Source: Ilyonectria destructans (taxonomy: Eukaryota; Ascomycota; Sordariomycetes; Hypocreales; Nectriaceae). From it: 64,000 nt of DNA. Each line of letters opens with the position of its first letter. Within the stretch, counting starts at the first letter, position 1. A model generated the notes under the pieces. That model was not told where the DNA came from. It did not search any database and saw only the letters and a program-made list of their open reading frames with translations. Shown piece by piece: positions 25,588 through 37,070 of this stretch. The stretch spans positions 1,860,001 to 1,924,000 of the forward strand of contig JAHEWK010000010.1 in the NCBI GenBank assembly GCA_020740775.1, in the 5' to 3' direction. The translations under genes and the position numbers were made by a program.

Positions 25588-28355
25588 ATGTCCGCCGTCG
25601 ACATTGACGCCCTCCTCAAGGAGCTGACGCTCGATGAAAAGATTCTTCTCCTTGCTGGTAAAAACTTTTGGGAAACTCATGAGATCGATCGCCTTGGAAT
25701 TCCATCCCTGAAAGTCACAGACGGCCCAAGTGGTGCACGAGGTGAAGACTTCCATGATGGCACACCAGCCGCATGCTTCCCAGCATGTGTGTCTCTAGCA
25801 TCTACCTTTGATCGAGACCTTGCCCTGAAGATCGGCAAGGCGCTTGCGGAGGAGACTCAAACCAAGGGCGCATATGTGCTCCTCGGTCCCACAGTTTGTC
25901 TTCATAGATCTCCTCTTGGAGGCAGAAATTTCGAGGCTTTCTCCGAGGATCCACTGCTTTCAGGCATCATGGCTTCCGAATACGTCAAGGGCCTCCAGTC
26001 TCAAAGGGTCGCAGCGACGGTCAAGCATTTTCTCGCAAATGAACAAGACACGCGCCGCTTTGTGGTCGATGAGAAGATTTCGGAGCGAGCACTCAGGTAA
26101 GTCCTCTCTCCGCAAGACAGAGATTGTACTTTGCCACTCTCTTCCGCTTCCTAAACACGAACAACGCTACCACGTTAACAGGGAGTTGTATCTCAAGCCA
26201 TTTGAAATCGTTGTTAAAGAGGCTGATCCATGGTGTTTGATGACTGCGTACCCCAAAATCAATGGATCCTACATCGACGCGAGTCCTAAATTCCTGGACG
26301 ATATCCTTCACAAAGATTGGGGGTATAAGGGGCTCAGCATGAGCGATTGGGGGGCAGCAACCACCGTAGCCAGCGTCCGCAACGGGTATGTCACACCGTG
26401 ATTATGAAAAGTGAGATTCTAATGGTCACAGACTCGATCTCGAAATGCCAGGTCCCGCTCGAGCCCGTGAAGCTTCTGGAGTACTTCGAGCTTTAGAAGA
26501 CGGGCGCATTTCCGTCTCTGACATCGATGTTAGAGTGCGAGCCTCTCTTAGACTCTTAGACAGGGTTGGAAAATTCTCCGATCGGAGAGAGACCCCCAAG
26601 GAGCGAGCCGTTGATGACCCAAACCATCGCGCTCTAATTCGTGAGGTCGGTGGCGCTGGTATCGTCGTTCTCAAGAATAAAGACGATATTCTTCCTATCG
26701 ATGCCAAAAAGACAAAGAAAATTGCCCTGCTCGGTCCACTTGCAAAACATGCCTCAGCTCACGGAGGTGGAAGTTCATTTCTGACTTGTCACTACAAGAC
26801 TAGCCCATTCGAAGCCTTTGAAACCAGGTTCGGGTCTCAGTTGGAGCTCACATACTCAAAAGGTAAGCAAAGCACGAATATTAAATTGAAAGGGTCTTTT
26901 TTCAGTCTGCCATTTTTGTATCGCATTGTGCTCATTTGCTAATTTTACCACATAGGTGCTCATATCTTCCGCTCCCTCCCCGACCTATGCGAGGGCACCA
27001 CGAATAGCATGGGTAACCCTGGATTTACCGTTGATTACTTTCGTGATCATCATGCTACTGGTGAACCATTCAACACTCAAGAAATTCTTCGAAGCTACTG
27101 CACTACACATGACCAAATTGAGATGAAGGATTTGGCCATGAGCGCTCGCCTGTCCACAACATATCGACCAATTGAGACTGGTTCTCACTATTTCAGTCTT
27201 TCTGGTGCCGGAAACACTAAGCTCTTTGTCGATGGCGAGCTTATTGCAGAACAAGAAGGCTGCATTCGAGACGCAATGGCCTTCATCTCCGGTGTCCAGG
27301 ATGAGCTACGAGTCCAGCATTATCTGGAAACATCCAAGGCCTATAAGATCGAAGTCCTCACTTCAATGCCGAAGGAAAGCGTATCAGATAATTATATCCT
27401 CGACAAGCAGCTTTGCGCCCACATCGGATTTGTATCGCAGGTAGAGATGGAGCAGGAGTTGCAAGCTGAAGCCGTCGAGCTCGCACGGAATGCTGACATT
27501 GCCATTGTTTTCGCTGGAAATTCCTTCCAATGGGAATCTGAGGGTCAGGATATGGATGCAATGGTGTTGCCGCCATATGAGAGCCGGACCCAAGACAAAC
27601 TTATCACCGCTGTCGCGGCTGCCAACCCCAAGACTGTTGTCGTCAACACCACTGGCGTTGCTGTTGAGCTTCCTTGGCTTGATGATGTGGCAGGACTGGT
27701 TCAAGCTTGGTATGCGGGCCAGGAAACCGGAAATGCTATTTTAGATGTCCTGGTTGGTGAAGTGAATCCCTCCGGCCGACTTCCAATCTCATGGCCTCGG
27801 TTGTATGAGCATACGGCTTGCTACGGCAATTTCGGTATTGACTCTTATGAGTCTCGGAACGTCGAATACGTCGAGGGTGTATTCGTTGGATATCGACACT
27901 TCGATCGACACTGGAATTCTGAGAAGCAAGTCCTTTTCCCCTTTGGTTTTGGACTCAGCTACACCAAGTTCAAGACCAGCGAGATATTCATCTCGGGCAC
28001 CATCAGCAATGACCCTAGCCAAAAGGTCACGGTTATAGTGCCAATTGCAAACATAGGCTCTCGTGCAGGTACCGAAATAATCCAGGTATACATCGCCCCA
28101 CCTCAGGCTGCTCAGTTGAAGCGACCGGTGAAGACCTTGGCAGGATTCGCAAAGGTCAAGCTCGAGCTGGGAGGCAAAAAGACTGCTGAGATTGTGTTTG
28201 GCAAAGAGGCTGCTGCTTATTGGGATGAGGATCTGTGCAAGTGGAAGGTCGTTACAGGTCGTTATGACGTGTTGGTTGCTACTAGTTCCGATCCTAAGGA
28301 CATTATTAGCACGACATCTCTTGATGTTCTTCAGGGATTTGCTTTCAGCCCATGA
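25588..28355 (+). CDS. intracellular GH3 beta-glucosidase with PA14 insert
   Basis: Four exons (25588-26096, 26182-26385, 26432-26862, 26956-28355) give 847 aa. The N-terminal barrel begins LTLDEKILLLAG, then VTDGPSGARG, RSPLGGRNFEAFSEDP, VKHFLANEQ, and the nucleophile D225 in GLSMSDWGA. The second alpha/beta domain is interrupted by a PA14-like insert (about 400-540; STTYRPIETGSHYFSLSGAG, then KLFVDGELI). It resumes with VVNTTGVAVELPW and FGFGLSYT, ending in a fibronectin-III-like domain. There is no signal peptide, so hydrolysis is probably cytosolic, which fits the neighbouring permease. The exact linkage cleaved is unknown. The unspliced 5' UTR has an in-frame open stretch but no earlier ATG. 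Confidence 0.94.
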
Positions 28356-30921
28356 GGGTATCACTACGTACCGGGATTGAGATGATAGAGATTTCTGAGC
28401 CAGAAGCAATACATAGGAACAACACAGCTTCTGCTACATTCAGGGTGAATCAATAGAAAATAGACCTTAGATTTTCCTGGTAGTTCTAGGGCACGTACAT
28501 CACGTTCTCCCGTCGACTCTGAAGCGGCGTTGAGCAAAAAGCCCGGTAATCAATTGTAATTGGTATTGTCATTGCGTTCTGCGGTTGTTTTATGACCCAC
28601 TAAGCATGATTTGTGAGTAATTTTGGCCACCCATGACGCAAATCCGGTCAGGACCAGCATAAGGTGGTATAGATATGTATTTGTTCCACCGCGGGCTTTC
28701 TGGCCTATTATGGATCCCCACCAAACATCAGCGTCTTGGGTTGCCCATGACTCCTCCAATAAGGCTGTTGCTGCAAGAGTCGTATCATAGCGTGTCTTCC
28801 CGCTTCAATCTTGGTTCCAGTTCACGGGGGACAATTAGTTGGACATCCAATAACATGAAGTTGAGAGGAACTGTTTTCGAGTCATACAGATGCGATGCTC
28901 AACTAGACAACATTGTTGTTGACCATGCGGTTGCCCAGAAATCGGACTACATATAGTGCCAATACTGACGGTCATTCGGTAGAAGTGTTGGATCTAGCAG
29001 ATGGAAATGATCATGTGTGTGAGAAGCTCTTGCTATTCTTCCTATCTAATCGAGGGTCTTGGGGTCAGTCTTATAGATGAAGCTGACCTCGGATGACCTC
29101 GAACGCCCGAGACGCTCCGGATGCTTCGGGGTCTTTGGCTTTAGCTAGCTATTGACCTGATCAAATGAGAAGCTAGACCTAGGACTAAGGGGCTGACGTG
29201 GAAAGTGGCGATGGACGCCTATGATGAAGGAAGAAAAGCTTCACTGCCGTCACAACCGTAGAAATCCGATATCCCGATACATGTGACAAGAAGAGTACAG
29301 GATAGTTTCCGATCATTTAGATCCTACGTGCAGGACAGAACATAGAACGATACTCTAAGCCCCCCGCGTTTGTCTAAGGCGGGTTCTCATGTCTAGGATT
29401 CGACTAGTGCGTATGAATTAAGGTCGGATCCTTGGAAACGAATATTCAGCTCCCCAGAGGCCCATAGCCCACCACCTCCCTTTGGCAGGTCGGGATGTCA
29501 AGCGCCTACAGGCTCGCACTGTTTGGTACTTCAAGTTTGAGCGGGAGAAGGAAATGTACGTCCAACCCCAATCCATCCATATGCTTCTTCATTGGCAGAT
29601 GAGCACTCTAACATGCCTGGCCGACCTGACTTCAGCGGCGGCCGAACATTGGAAACAGATTCTCTTCGTCTTTTCAAAATTTTAATGTAACCTGTCCTTT
29701 CCATCTCATTCACCTATCTCGTAGCAACCTGCGCCGATGCAGCGACTTTTGTGACAGAATCATTGACCGCAGTATGCGACTCACACGTAGGGTCGCACGT
29801 TAGTTAGGCCAGGCCCGCAAAAAGAGCTAATCGCCAGAATCCCAAAATTGCGGCTGAAAGAATGCAGGCACAGAGAGGTATGAAGAAATTACATCCCGAC
29901 ACAGGGTTATGTACACATTCCATAGTCTCAAATTAAATAAGCTACTATTGCAGCAGCTATTGTAACAAATATCTCATGCCCGCCCGCCTGCACTACTCTA
30001 ACTACCTCTCAAAACAGACTTCAAGCTTAACAAGGCCCTCGTGCTTTAATTAATGCCATACAGTCTGTAGATATGTAGAAAAGCCACACCTTTTCTACCT
30101 TACTCTCTAAGATAACACAGTAAATAAAACCTTTACAAGATTAAGAATTATTATTATAAAGGTGCAGCTTAATAGCATAAAGGAGAAAGGAATTTTCTGA
30201 TCAAGGACATAAACAAAAACGGAATGCACACCGTAACCGCAGATTGTATTGAATTAATTCTGTCAAGGGGCTATACCTAGGTAGGTTGTGCCACAATTAC
30301 CCCGAATTATTCAAATGTAAAGAGCAGTTCATAATACAGGACTCAGGTCTACTTAAGTGGTTATCGTTTTTCGTTTTTACATTACAGGGCTTCGAAAGGT
30401 GAAGCTTTGCAATGTGGGTTGGGACTTTATTAGTGACCACCCTAGTTCGTCCGCTTAGTGAACTGGCCAACCGCATCATGTGGTGTGCACTCGCATGATG
30501 AGGCATTTAATATGGCATATATTCAACGCGCTGGGTAAAGACTTGGCTGCCGGTTTCCATTATCACTTTGAAACGACGACATTGGCGCGAATTAAATGAT
30601 TTAGACAGGCCAAGCGATAAAACCTTTGGATCTGGACTGAGGATTCTGTTATTGTGACCGCGAACAAATTGAACCTCGCCGACCAACTAAATGCGCCGGG
30701 TAGTAGCTGCACTTCCTCTGGCAGTAACATGAAATGAAGTAGGCCATAATTACTGGTTCCAGGTCCCGGTTGAAGTACTCCTCCATTGCTGACAACAGTC
30801 CTCTGCTGCTTCCTAGCCCACACCAGCGGAGCAGCGTGCCTGCATTGCCGTCTCTCGACTGCAGGTCTGCTATTTCATCGACTGAAGGAGCAGTACAACT
30901 GACTCTCTCGAATGCAGTATC
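28356..30921. other. long gene-poor region
   Basis: About 2.6 kb between the convergent ends of the GH3 and NLR genes. The part from about 29900 to 30260 is markedly AT-rich and may be an old, mutated repeat, but no element ends or transposase motifs were recognised. The remainder has only short unsupported frames. Confidence 0.45.
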
Positions 30922-33900
30922 TCAAGAGAGGGGAGTCGTACCGACCTTTCCCTCGGGGCCAGGGTTCAAACCGGCAACTGCTTGTAGAATCTCCACGATT
31001 CTTGAGTGTCCATCTCGAGCAGCCACCGAAAGTGCCGTGCAATATTTCTTATCCCTCGCGTCAATGTCGAGACCCTTCACCCGTATCAAAAGCTTCACAA
31101 TTTCCACATGACCTCGCCTAACAGCCCACAGGAGTGGTGTCTCACCGCGTCGATCCCGTGCATTAGCATCTACACCCACTCTCTTGAGCAGTAATCGTAC
31201 AGTGTCGACATGTCCGTTCTTCACAGCCCACAACAGCGCTGTGCGGCCTTTTCGGTCTTTTGAGTTCTCCTTAGCACGTCCAGTCGCGAGCAGAATCTTT
31301 GCAACAGCCAGGTGATTGTTTCCAGCAGCGTGTGAGAGTGGTGTGCGCTGGAACCCATTCTTCAATCCAGGATTTGCGCCCTCTTGTGCGAGCAATAGCT
31401 TCATAATGTCGTCTCTACCGTAATGCGCAGCTGTCGATACGGCTGTCTGGCCGTGCTCCTCTTCCCACGAATTGACGTCGAATTCTTTTGACTCGATCAA
31501 TAGCTTAGCTCGGCTCATATCGCCCTCCTCGATCGCCCACATGAGGGGCGTTTGTCCTTCTTTATACTTAAATTCCTGCTCACGGGCTGATTGATTGGAT
31601 GCTTCATCGTTCCCTGGCGAGTTTGTACCACGAAAAAGTTCTTTCACTACACCATGATGACCGTTCGCTAAAGCAACGAAAATTGGGTATCCGTACCGTC
31701 CTCCTTTGCAGTTGAACTTCGGACCTAGACCACGATGTGTCCGTACGAGCGCTGTTAAATTGTACTCTGCCAGAACGTACAGGAGAGTAGGAAGGCTGCG
31801 TTGATTCCTCCCAAAAATGTTTCTGATCTTCGCCCAGTTCTCAAAGCTCTCTTTCGAGAACTTTTTCAAGAAGCAATCTTGTGGTATCGTAGATGCGGCA
31901 GCATTGGCGTGGTGGAGGATGTAATGGTTTGCGTATTGAAGGAATGGAAACCTAAGCCCTGGCTTTTGCTTCGAGATTTGCATTCGTTTCCCAAATGTAA
32001 CTTCCAAAGTGTTGACTGTGAGGTAGTTGTAGCAACACTCCTTCAGTTGATTATGGCTGAAGGGCTCGAAATTTAGCGCATGTTCGGGCCATACCTCTTT
32101 GACACCCCCGTGTGCGATGAGAAAGTCCCGCACTGATTCGTGGATAAACTGGACCGTTTCAGGCTTCGACCTAGTAACCAGAGCAAGGCCTTTGGAGCTG
32201 CTTGTTACATACCGCCGCATGGAATCTTCCGAGGTACGTTCGCGATCCCATTCACCCAAGTTTTCCGGTTCTGGAGCCAATCCAGCAGTAAGTGCGAAGT
32301 AAAACTCCCGAATAGTGAGGGGCCGCTTTGCAAAGAGAAGCCATTGAATGCAAAGTAGTAAGTCCTCCATGTATTCCTCGTCCCGAGTCATTATACCTTT
32401 GAATAAGTCGCTGAGCTTTGAAGGTAACTCCTGTAGTCTTTTCTGGACTGCGAAGATGCGGCCGCGACGGTATTCTTTGTTGAGAATCTTGACGACAAGA
32501 ACAACCCACATGAAGATGCCTTCTGCCTTCCGGAGTATTTCGCGCTTGATCTCCTCAGCGCTTTCTCCAGACCCAGTGTCGAGTTCGGATTGTACATATT
32601 CCTGGAGGTCATTTATATGACCCTCGTGGTCGTCCAGTGTAAGCTTCAGGCCAAACGAAATATCGGCAAAGGGATAGTGGCGACTAGAGAAACAAACAGA
32701 GAACATTGAATCTTTGCCAACAGCTAGTTTTCCCCAGTGCGAAAAGTCACGGATCATCTTTCGAACATCATCTTCTTCGCTTTCGTCAAGTGCATCAATG
32801 AAACAAATCAAACGGTGGTGCCCAAGGTTTGTGACAGCAGTCTCAAAGAGCTCCCGCAGCTCTTTAAGCGACCAAGGGGACTGTGATCTCTTTCCCCAAG
32901 GCCCTTGTTTCCTCTCAAAAAGGAGCCCCTGCAGTCCCGGTCGTTCGTTTAGCAGCTGGAATAGTAGAGACCGGTACATGCCAGTCGTTGACTTCTCCAA
33001 GTCAACTCCTCTGGCATTAAAGAAGAAGGATGTGACAGTAGTACCGGGGTCAGCATCGTTCTTTGCGTTTGCAAAAGCGTACTTGATCAACGTTGATTTC
33101 CCGGCTCCTGGCTTCCCATTTATCCACAAGCCACGGTCTTCAGTGGCATTTTCAAGACTGAGCCAGTCTTTGTAGCCTTGGTGATCGAGGAGCCATTTGC
33201 AGGTGCTCTCATGGGCTTCGTCAATTGTCTCTTGGCGGGAGTCGATTTCATTGAATTCCAATGAATCCATAAAACTGCTGACGCCACTCTGCAATGAGAC
33301 TGGTTCTACAAAAGTATTAGCTCGATCAGATACTCATAAATTTCGACCTTTACCTTTCCCACGCCAATCGGCATCAATCGGATCCCTTCCAGCCTGAGGC
33401 GTTGGGATTAGGGACAGTAGCTCCTTCGCGTACGCTGCAGCGGTTGCGGCTGCGTAATTCTGCCAAGCTTTGTTTTTATGTGAATCTGAATAGTCACATA
33501 TTCCACGGATGACTAAAGACGGGAAGCTATGCATGACTCCTGCCGCCTCCATTTCAAAGCATAGAATGTTGTGTTGTCTTGCTAGCTCGTCTCTGGTTCG
33601 GCCATGCTTCATAACCTGATTGGCTGATGCAATCCGTCCGTAATGGATTTTAGGGCAAGTATCAGCTCGATTTGGTCTATTTAGCACCTTGGACTGATCA
33701 CATTCCTTGCAGTTCTTATTTGACCTATCATGATCGTATGATCCATCGAACAAGCGGTCTTTGACCTGGCGAGGATAAGCATACTTGGCCATATCTGGAG
33801 AGCTTCCGATCATCTGAGAAACAAGAGAGAATGTGTTGCTCGAAGTCTGCTCGGGTTTCGCGCCGGTCTTGGAAGTAGCCGTCAGAAGATGCGGCGGGGG

Positions 33901-34338
33901 CTTGATAAAATCTCCCGTTCGCTGGAAATGACCGTCTTCGACCGTCTTTCCAAGGTCGTACTGCAAGATATCGGAGCTGACCACGACGTCGCCAAGACGA
34001 ATATCAATCTGACCAGGTACTCCTCCGCCAACTCCCACTAAAAGTCGGATGTGAAGGCGAGAAAAACTTCGGTTCATATTGGTCGCTACGATTGCCGCGC
34101 TGTTTGTCCCATAATTCCCCAACGGCAAACACGCCATCACAATATTATGTGAGCCACTGCTCCCTAGTATATACTCGTTATCGTCATTTGGATCGGTCGG
34201 GAGGGGTTCGTGAATGTCATCGAGAATAGCCTGTGCCGCCGTAAATTCGAGAGGGAGCGCCGAGATCCACCCAACACGATAGGCCTCGTGTGTGAGCTTC
34301 TTCCTGACACTGCTCTGTCTATGAGAGATCGCTGGCAT
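30922..34338 (-). CDS. NLR-type protein: PNP_UDP - NACHT - ankyrin repeats
   Basis: Two exons (34338-33354, 33305-30922) give 1122 aa; the 48-bp intron joins DADWRGK to EPVSLQSG. Domain 1 (about 20-300) is a nucleoside-phosphorylase-like fold: VGWISALPLEFTAAQAIL, LLVGVGGGVPG, IRLGDVVVS, FEMEAAGV, VIRGICDYSDSHK. Domain 2 is NACHT: P-loop NGKPGAGKSTLI, Walker B RLICFIDALDE. Domain 3 is six ankyrin repeats (about 880-1115) with cores TPLMWAIEEGD, TAVSTAAHYGR, TPLSHAAGNNH, TALLWAVKNGH, TPLLWAVRRGH, TALSVAARDGH. The protein stops at TTPLS, the first residues of what would be a seventh repeat. Fungal proteins of this build act in allorecognition or innate-immune-like cell death; that role here is inferred from architecture only. 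An upstream in-frame GTG is ignored. Confidence 0.93.
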
Positions 34339-34868
34339 TGCTGTTTTACGTGGGGCGTCCACCTCAAGGACTCGGTGGGCTGTGTTGCAGCGTAATGTAG
34401 TCTACTAGACTGATCGTTGAAACATGGGTTTTGCGCAGTTTAGCAAAGCGGCGTGCGGGGACGCAGGTTTCTCGTCCTGGTCCCTAAGAATTTCACGTGA
34501 TACCTACAAATGTCAGACACGTGGCCCAGTAACGGCGAGGATATGTTTGAATTGGTAGGCATGCAGGCGAACTTTTGGGGGCCAAATAGGCTATTGCAAT
34601 TGAAGCTCAAATAACAGCGTTATTGCTGCTTTGTATTACTTCGTTGTGTGTCATTGATCCATCCCGCAAGATCGGTCACGATTGACTCTCAAAATGGGAC
34701 ATCATAATGCAGTCCATTTGCATCCCAAATGTATTTTGCGGTTGGGAGAAGGAGCAAACCCAAGACCGTCAGGTACGAGGCGTACGGGAGAAGAACAATA
34801 ATCATTTCGAAGGAGAATCAGAAATGATGGGAATTAAGTATCGGTAGGAAACCAATAGAAGGATCAAT
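34339..34868. other. intergenic region
   Basis: About 530 bp upstream of the NLR start, ending at the left tip of a MITE. No gene recognised. Confidence 0.5.
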
Positions 34869-35257
34869 TAGGGTGTAAAATCGAGTATCCGTGGGCACCC
34901 ACGGGTACCCAAGCAAAATTTAGGTAGGCCCGTAGGTATCCATAAGCGCTATATTTTTCCTCATGGGTACCCGTAGGTAGCTAAAAAAAGAATTCCTACA
35001 GGGTAGGTATAATTTGATTAAATATAAAGATTACAAAGAATATTTAAGATAATATAAAGTAAAGTAAATTATAATAAAAATATTCTATAGAATATCTATA
35101 GAATATAAACTATAAAATATTTTATTCTTATTATATATATTTAATTTCTAAGCTGCTGGGTAGTATAGGCTGCAGGCCCAGTATTTCAACCCATCGGTAC
35201 CCACAAGCTTAGAATGGGTACCCAGCCCGTGGGTACCCATGGGTATTTACAGCCCTA
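34869..35257. mobile_element. hAT-like MITE, 389 bp, AT-rich core
   Basis: The left end TAGGGTGTAAA and the right end TTTACAGCCCTA are inverted repeats (one gap). They are flanked by GGATCAAT (34861-34868) and GGATCAAA (35258-35265), a 7/8 match to an 8-bp target-site duplication, as hAT elements make. Both ends continue into subterminal copies of GGGTACCC/CCCACGGG. The centre is extremely AT-rich (35010-35150) with no coding capacity. It is therefore a non-autonomous element. Confidence 0.82.
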
Positions 35258-35288
35258 GGATCAAAGGGTATAATTATTATCTCCGCTG

Positions 35289-36652
35289 ATGGAGTACCTA
35301 AGCTTGTTATTTATACCTGAAAAGATGATACTCTCTGTGTGTCCTACACGCTTCGATACGGAAAAGGTTATGGATAGCGGTTTGTCCTTGATCACCCACA
35401 TGACTAATACCCCGTTGTATAGCGACGCTGCTATCACTGTGGACAATCTCGTGCTCCGAACAGTTCAACAGACAGTATGTTCGCTTGGAGCGAGGACACT
35501 GCTTTGGGTAACGGCGAGCATGACCGAGACTCCCATAGCACAGCAATGGAAATCGAAACACTTCCGGAGTCAGAGCCTAATAAGAGCAGAGAGTCAAACT
35601 GCCTTCCGCAAATACAAAGTGGGTAAACCTTCTTGCTCAGCCAACGAGGAGCAATCTGGACCCTCCGCCTCCGAAAGCTCTTTGATAACACGGTTCATTG
35701 GAGACTCGAATGCAGAGGCCAGACTCTTTGACGAAACCACTACGCCGAAAGTCGCCGAACACGCAACCAGAGACGAGGTAGGTTTATGGATTCAGCCTCG
35801 GTCCTGCAGCCACTTTAGCCTCTCCACTAACAGTTGCTCTCCAACATATTCGCTCGAGGGCAAACTTGGGGAGTTCATTTCGACAGTCTCTAACCTCATC
35901 TCCAAAGAAACCATCACGGTTCTTTGGGATGTCTATTTTGATGACGTCCATCCTATCACACCACTTCTGAACGAGAAAGAATACTGACAATGCTTTAGAG
36001 TCTCTAATATTTCACCTGCTCTCGCCCATGCCATCTGTCTCGTTGCCGCCAAAGCCCATGCGGCCCGGGCTCACCTCCGTCACGTTTGTAGCCAACTGTA
36101 TGCCTCTATCGTGTTATCCTTTTCCGACTCGTTAAACGTCAAGAAAATTGCACTAGTCCGGGTCTTGGTAACTTCTTTCTCACTACAACCACTCTCGCCC
36201 ACCGATTAAAAAGTATTAAAGCATTGCCTTCGCTCACAGCGGCGAGACTTCAGCAACTCTCTGCGTGCAATCATTACATTCTCTTCCTATCGCCGTGTAC
36301 GCCGCCTCTTTAGCATTACCAGTATATTACCAGCAGTTGCGTTATAGTCGCGAACAAGAGGGCGCACGTAAGGACTTCAATACTGCCTGTAGCATACTTC
36401 AATCATTGCGAGTCAATTGGGCGGCGGCTAGCGCCACGGCGTCGTTGGCGCAAAGATCTCAGTAGAGTTGGAAAAATTGCCCAGCTTGGATCTTCTTCGC
36501 ATTCACCGCTTAGTAGATGGGGAATCAGCTCAGACAATCTCGAGGGATTCGATCTTTTCGGAGGTATGAACGATATTTCCTGGATGTATCTTAATGCTGA
36601 AGACCTTGCAAGCTTTGAGAGATTACCCTTGCTTGATTTTGACCCACAATGA
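35289..36652 (+). pseudogene. broken fungal-specific transcription factor (regulatory domain only)
   Basis: Remnants of a fungal_trans regulatory domain lie in several frames. One frame ends with VYFDDVHPITPLLNEKEY and an in-frame TGA at 35985-35987. The same frame then continues with QCFRVSNISPALAHAI, so a single nonsense change (CGA to TGA is likely) broke it. Further on, YAASLALPVYYQQLRYSR (near 36303) is in another frame, and ISVELEKLPSLDLLRIHRL (near 36450) in a third. No zinc cluster was found upstream. The 5' part (35289-35800) contains mixed-frame, Ser-rich linker sequence. The start given is only the first open stretch. Confidence 0.72.
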
Positions 36653-37070
36653 GCGGGTCTTGGCATGCTCGTATAGCGAGTCGTACCAATCGCGCAGCGA
36701 GTCTAGATAGGAAATTCCCGACTTGTCGCAGTCTTACAGTCCGTAGCATGGACTAACCTACCTTAAAAGAGTAATCGCCGGTGGTAGAAGTGAGCAAGAG
36801 TGGGCTAATCAGATTCAGCTTGTTGCGGGGGATGGGGCAGTGATTGGCATGGGACATGGATTCAGATCCTCCAGGGCGTAGCGCTTATTATCAGCATGTC
36901 AGCAACATCTTCTGCCTAAAGCACTCCTGAGATCACGCAAGATATTTCCTGCTTGGTATCAAGAGATTAATACACTGGCAGGTAAGGTGTTCCGTCAGAA
37001 TCCGTCTCCCGCCTGGCATCATCACACTGGTACGGTCGACAACTATCGAGAAACATCGAGAAATATCGAC
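36653..37070. other. intergenic region
   Basis: About 420 bp of promoter space before the cysteine-rich secreted gene. No other feature recognised. Confidence 0.45.

Noticed and set aside
32714..33175. 153-codon plus-strand frame, Ser-rich
   Set aside because: Antisense shadow of the NACHT domain.
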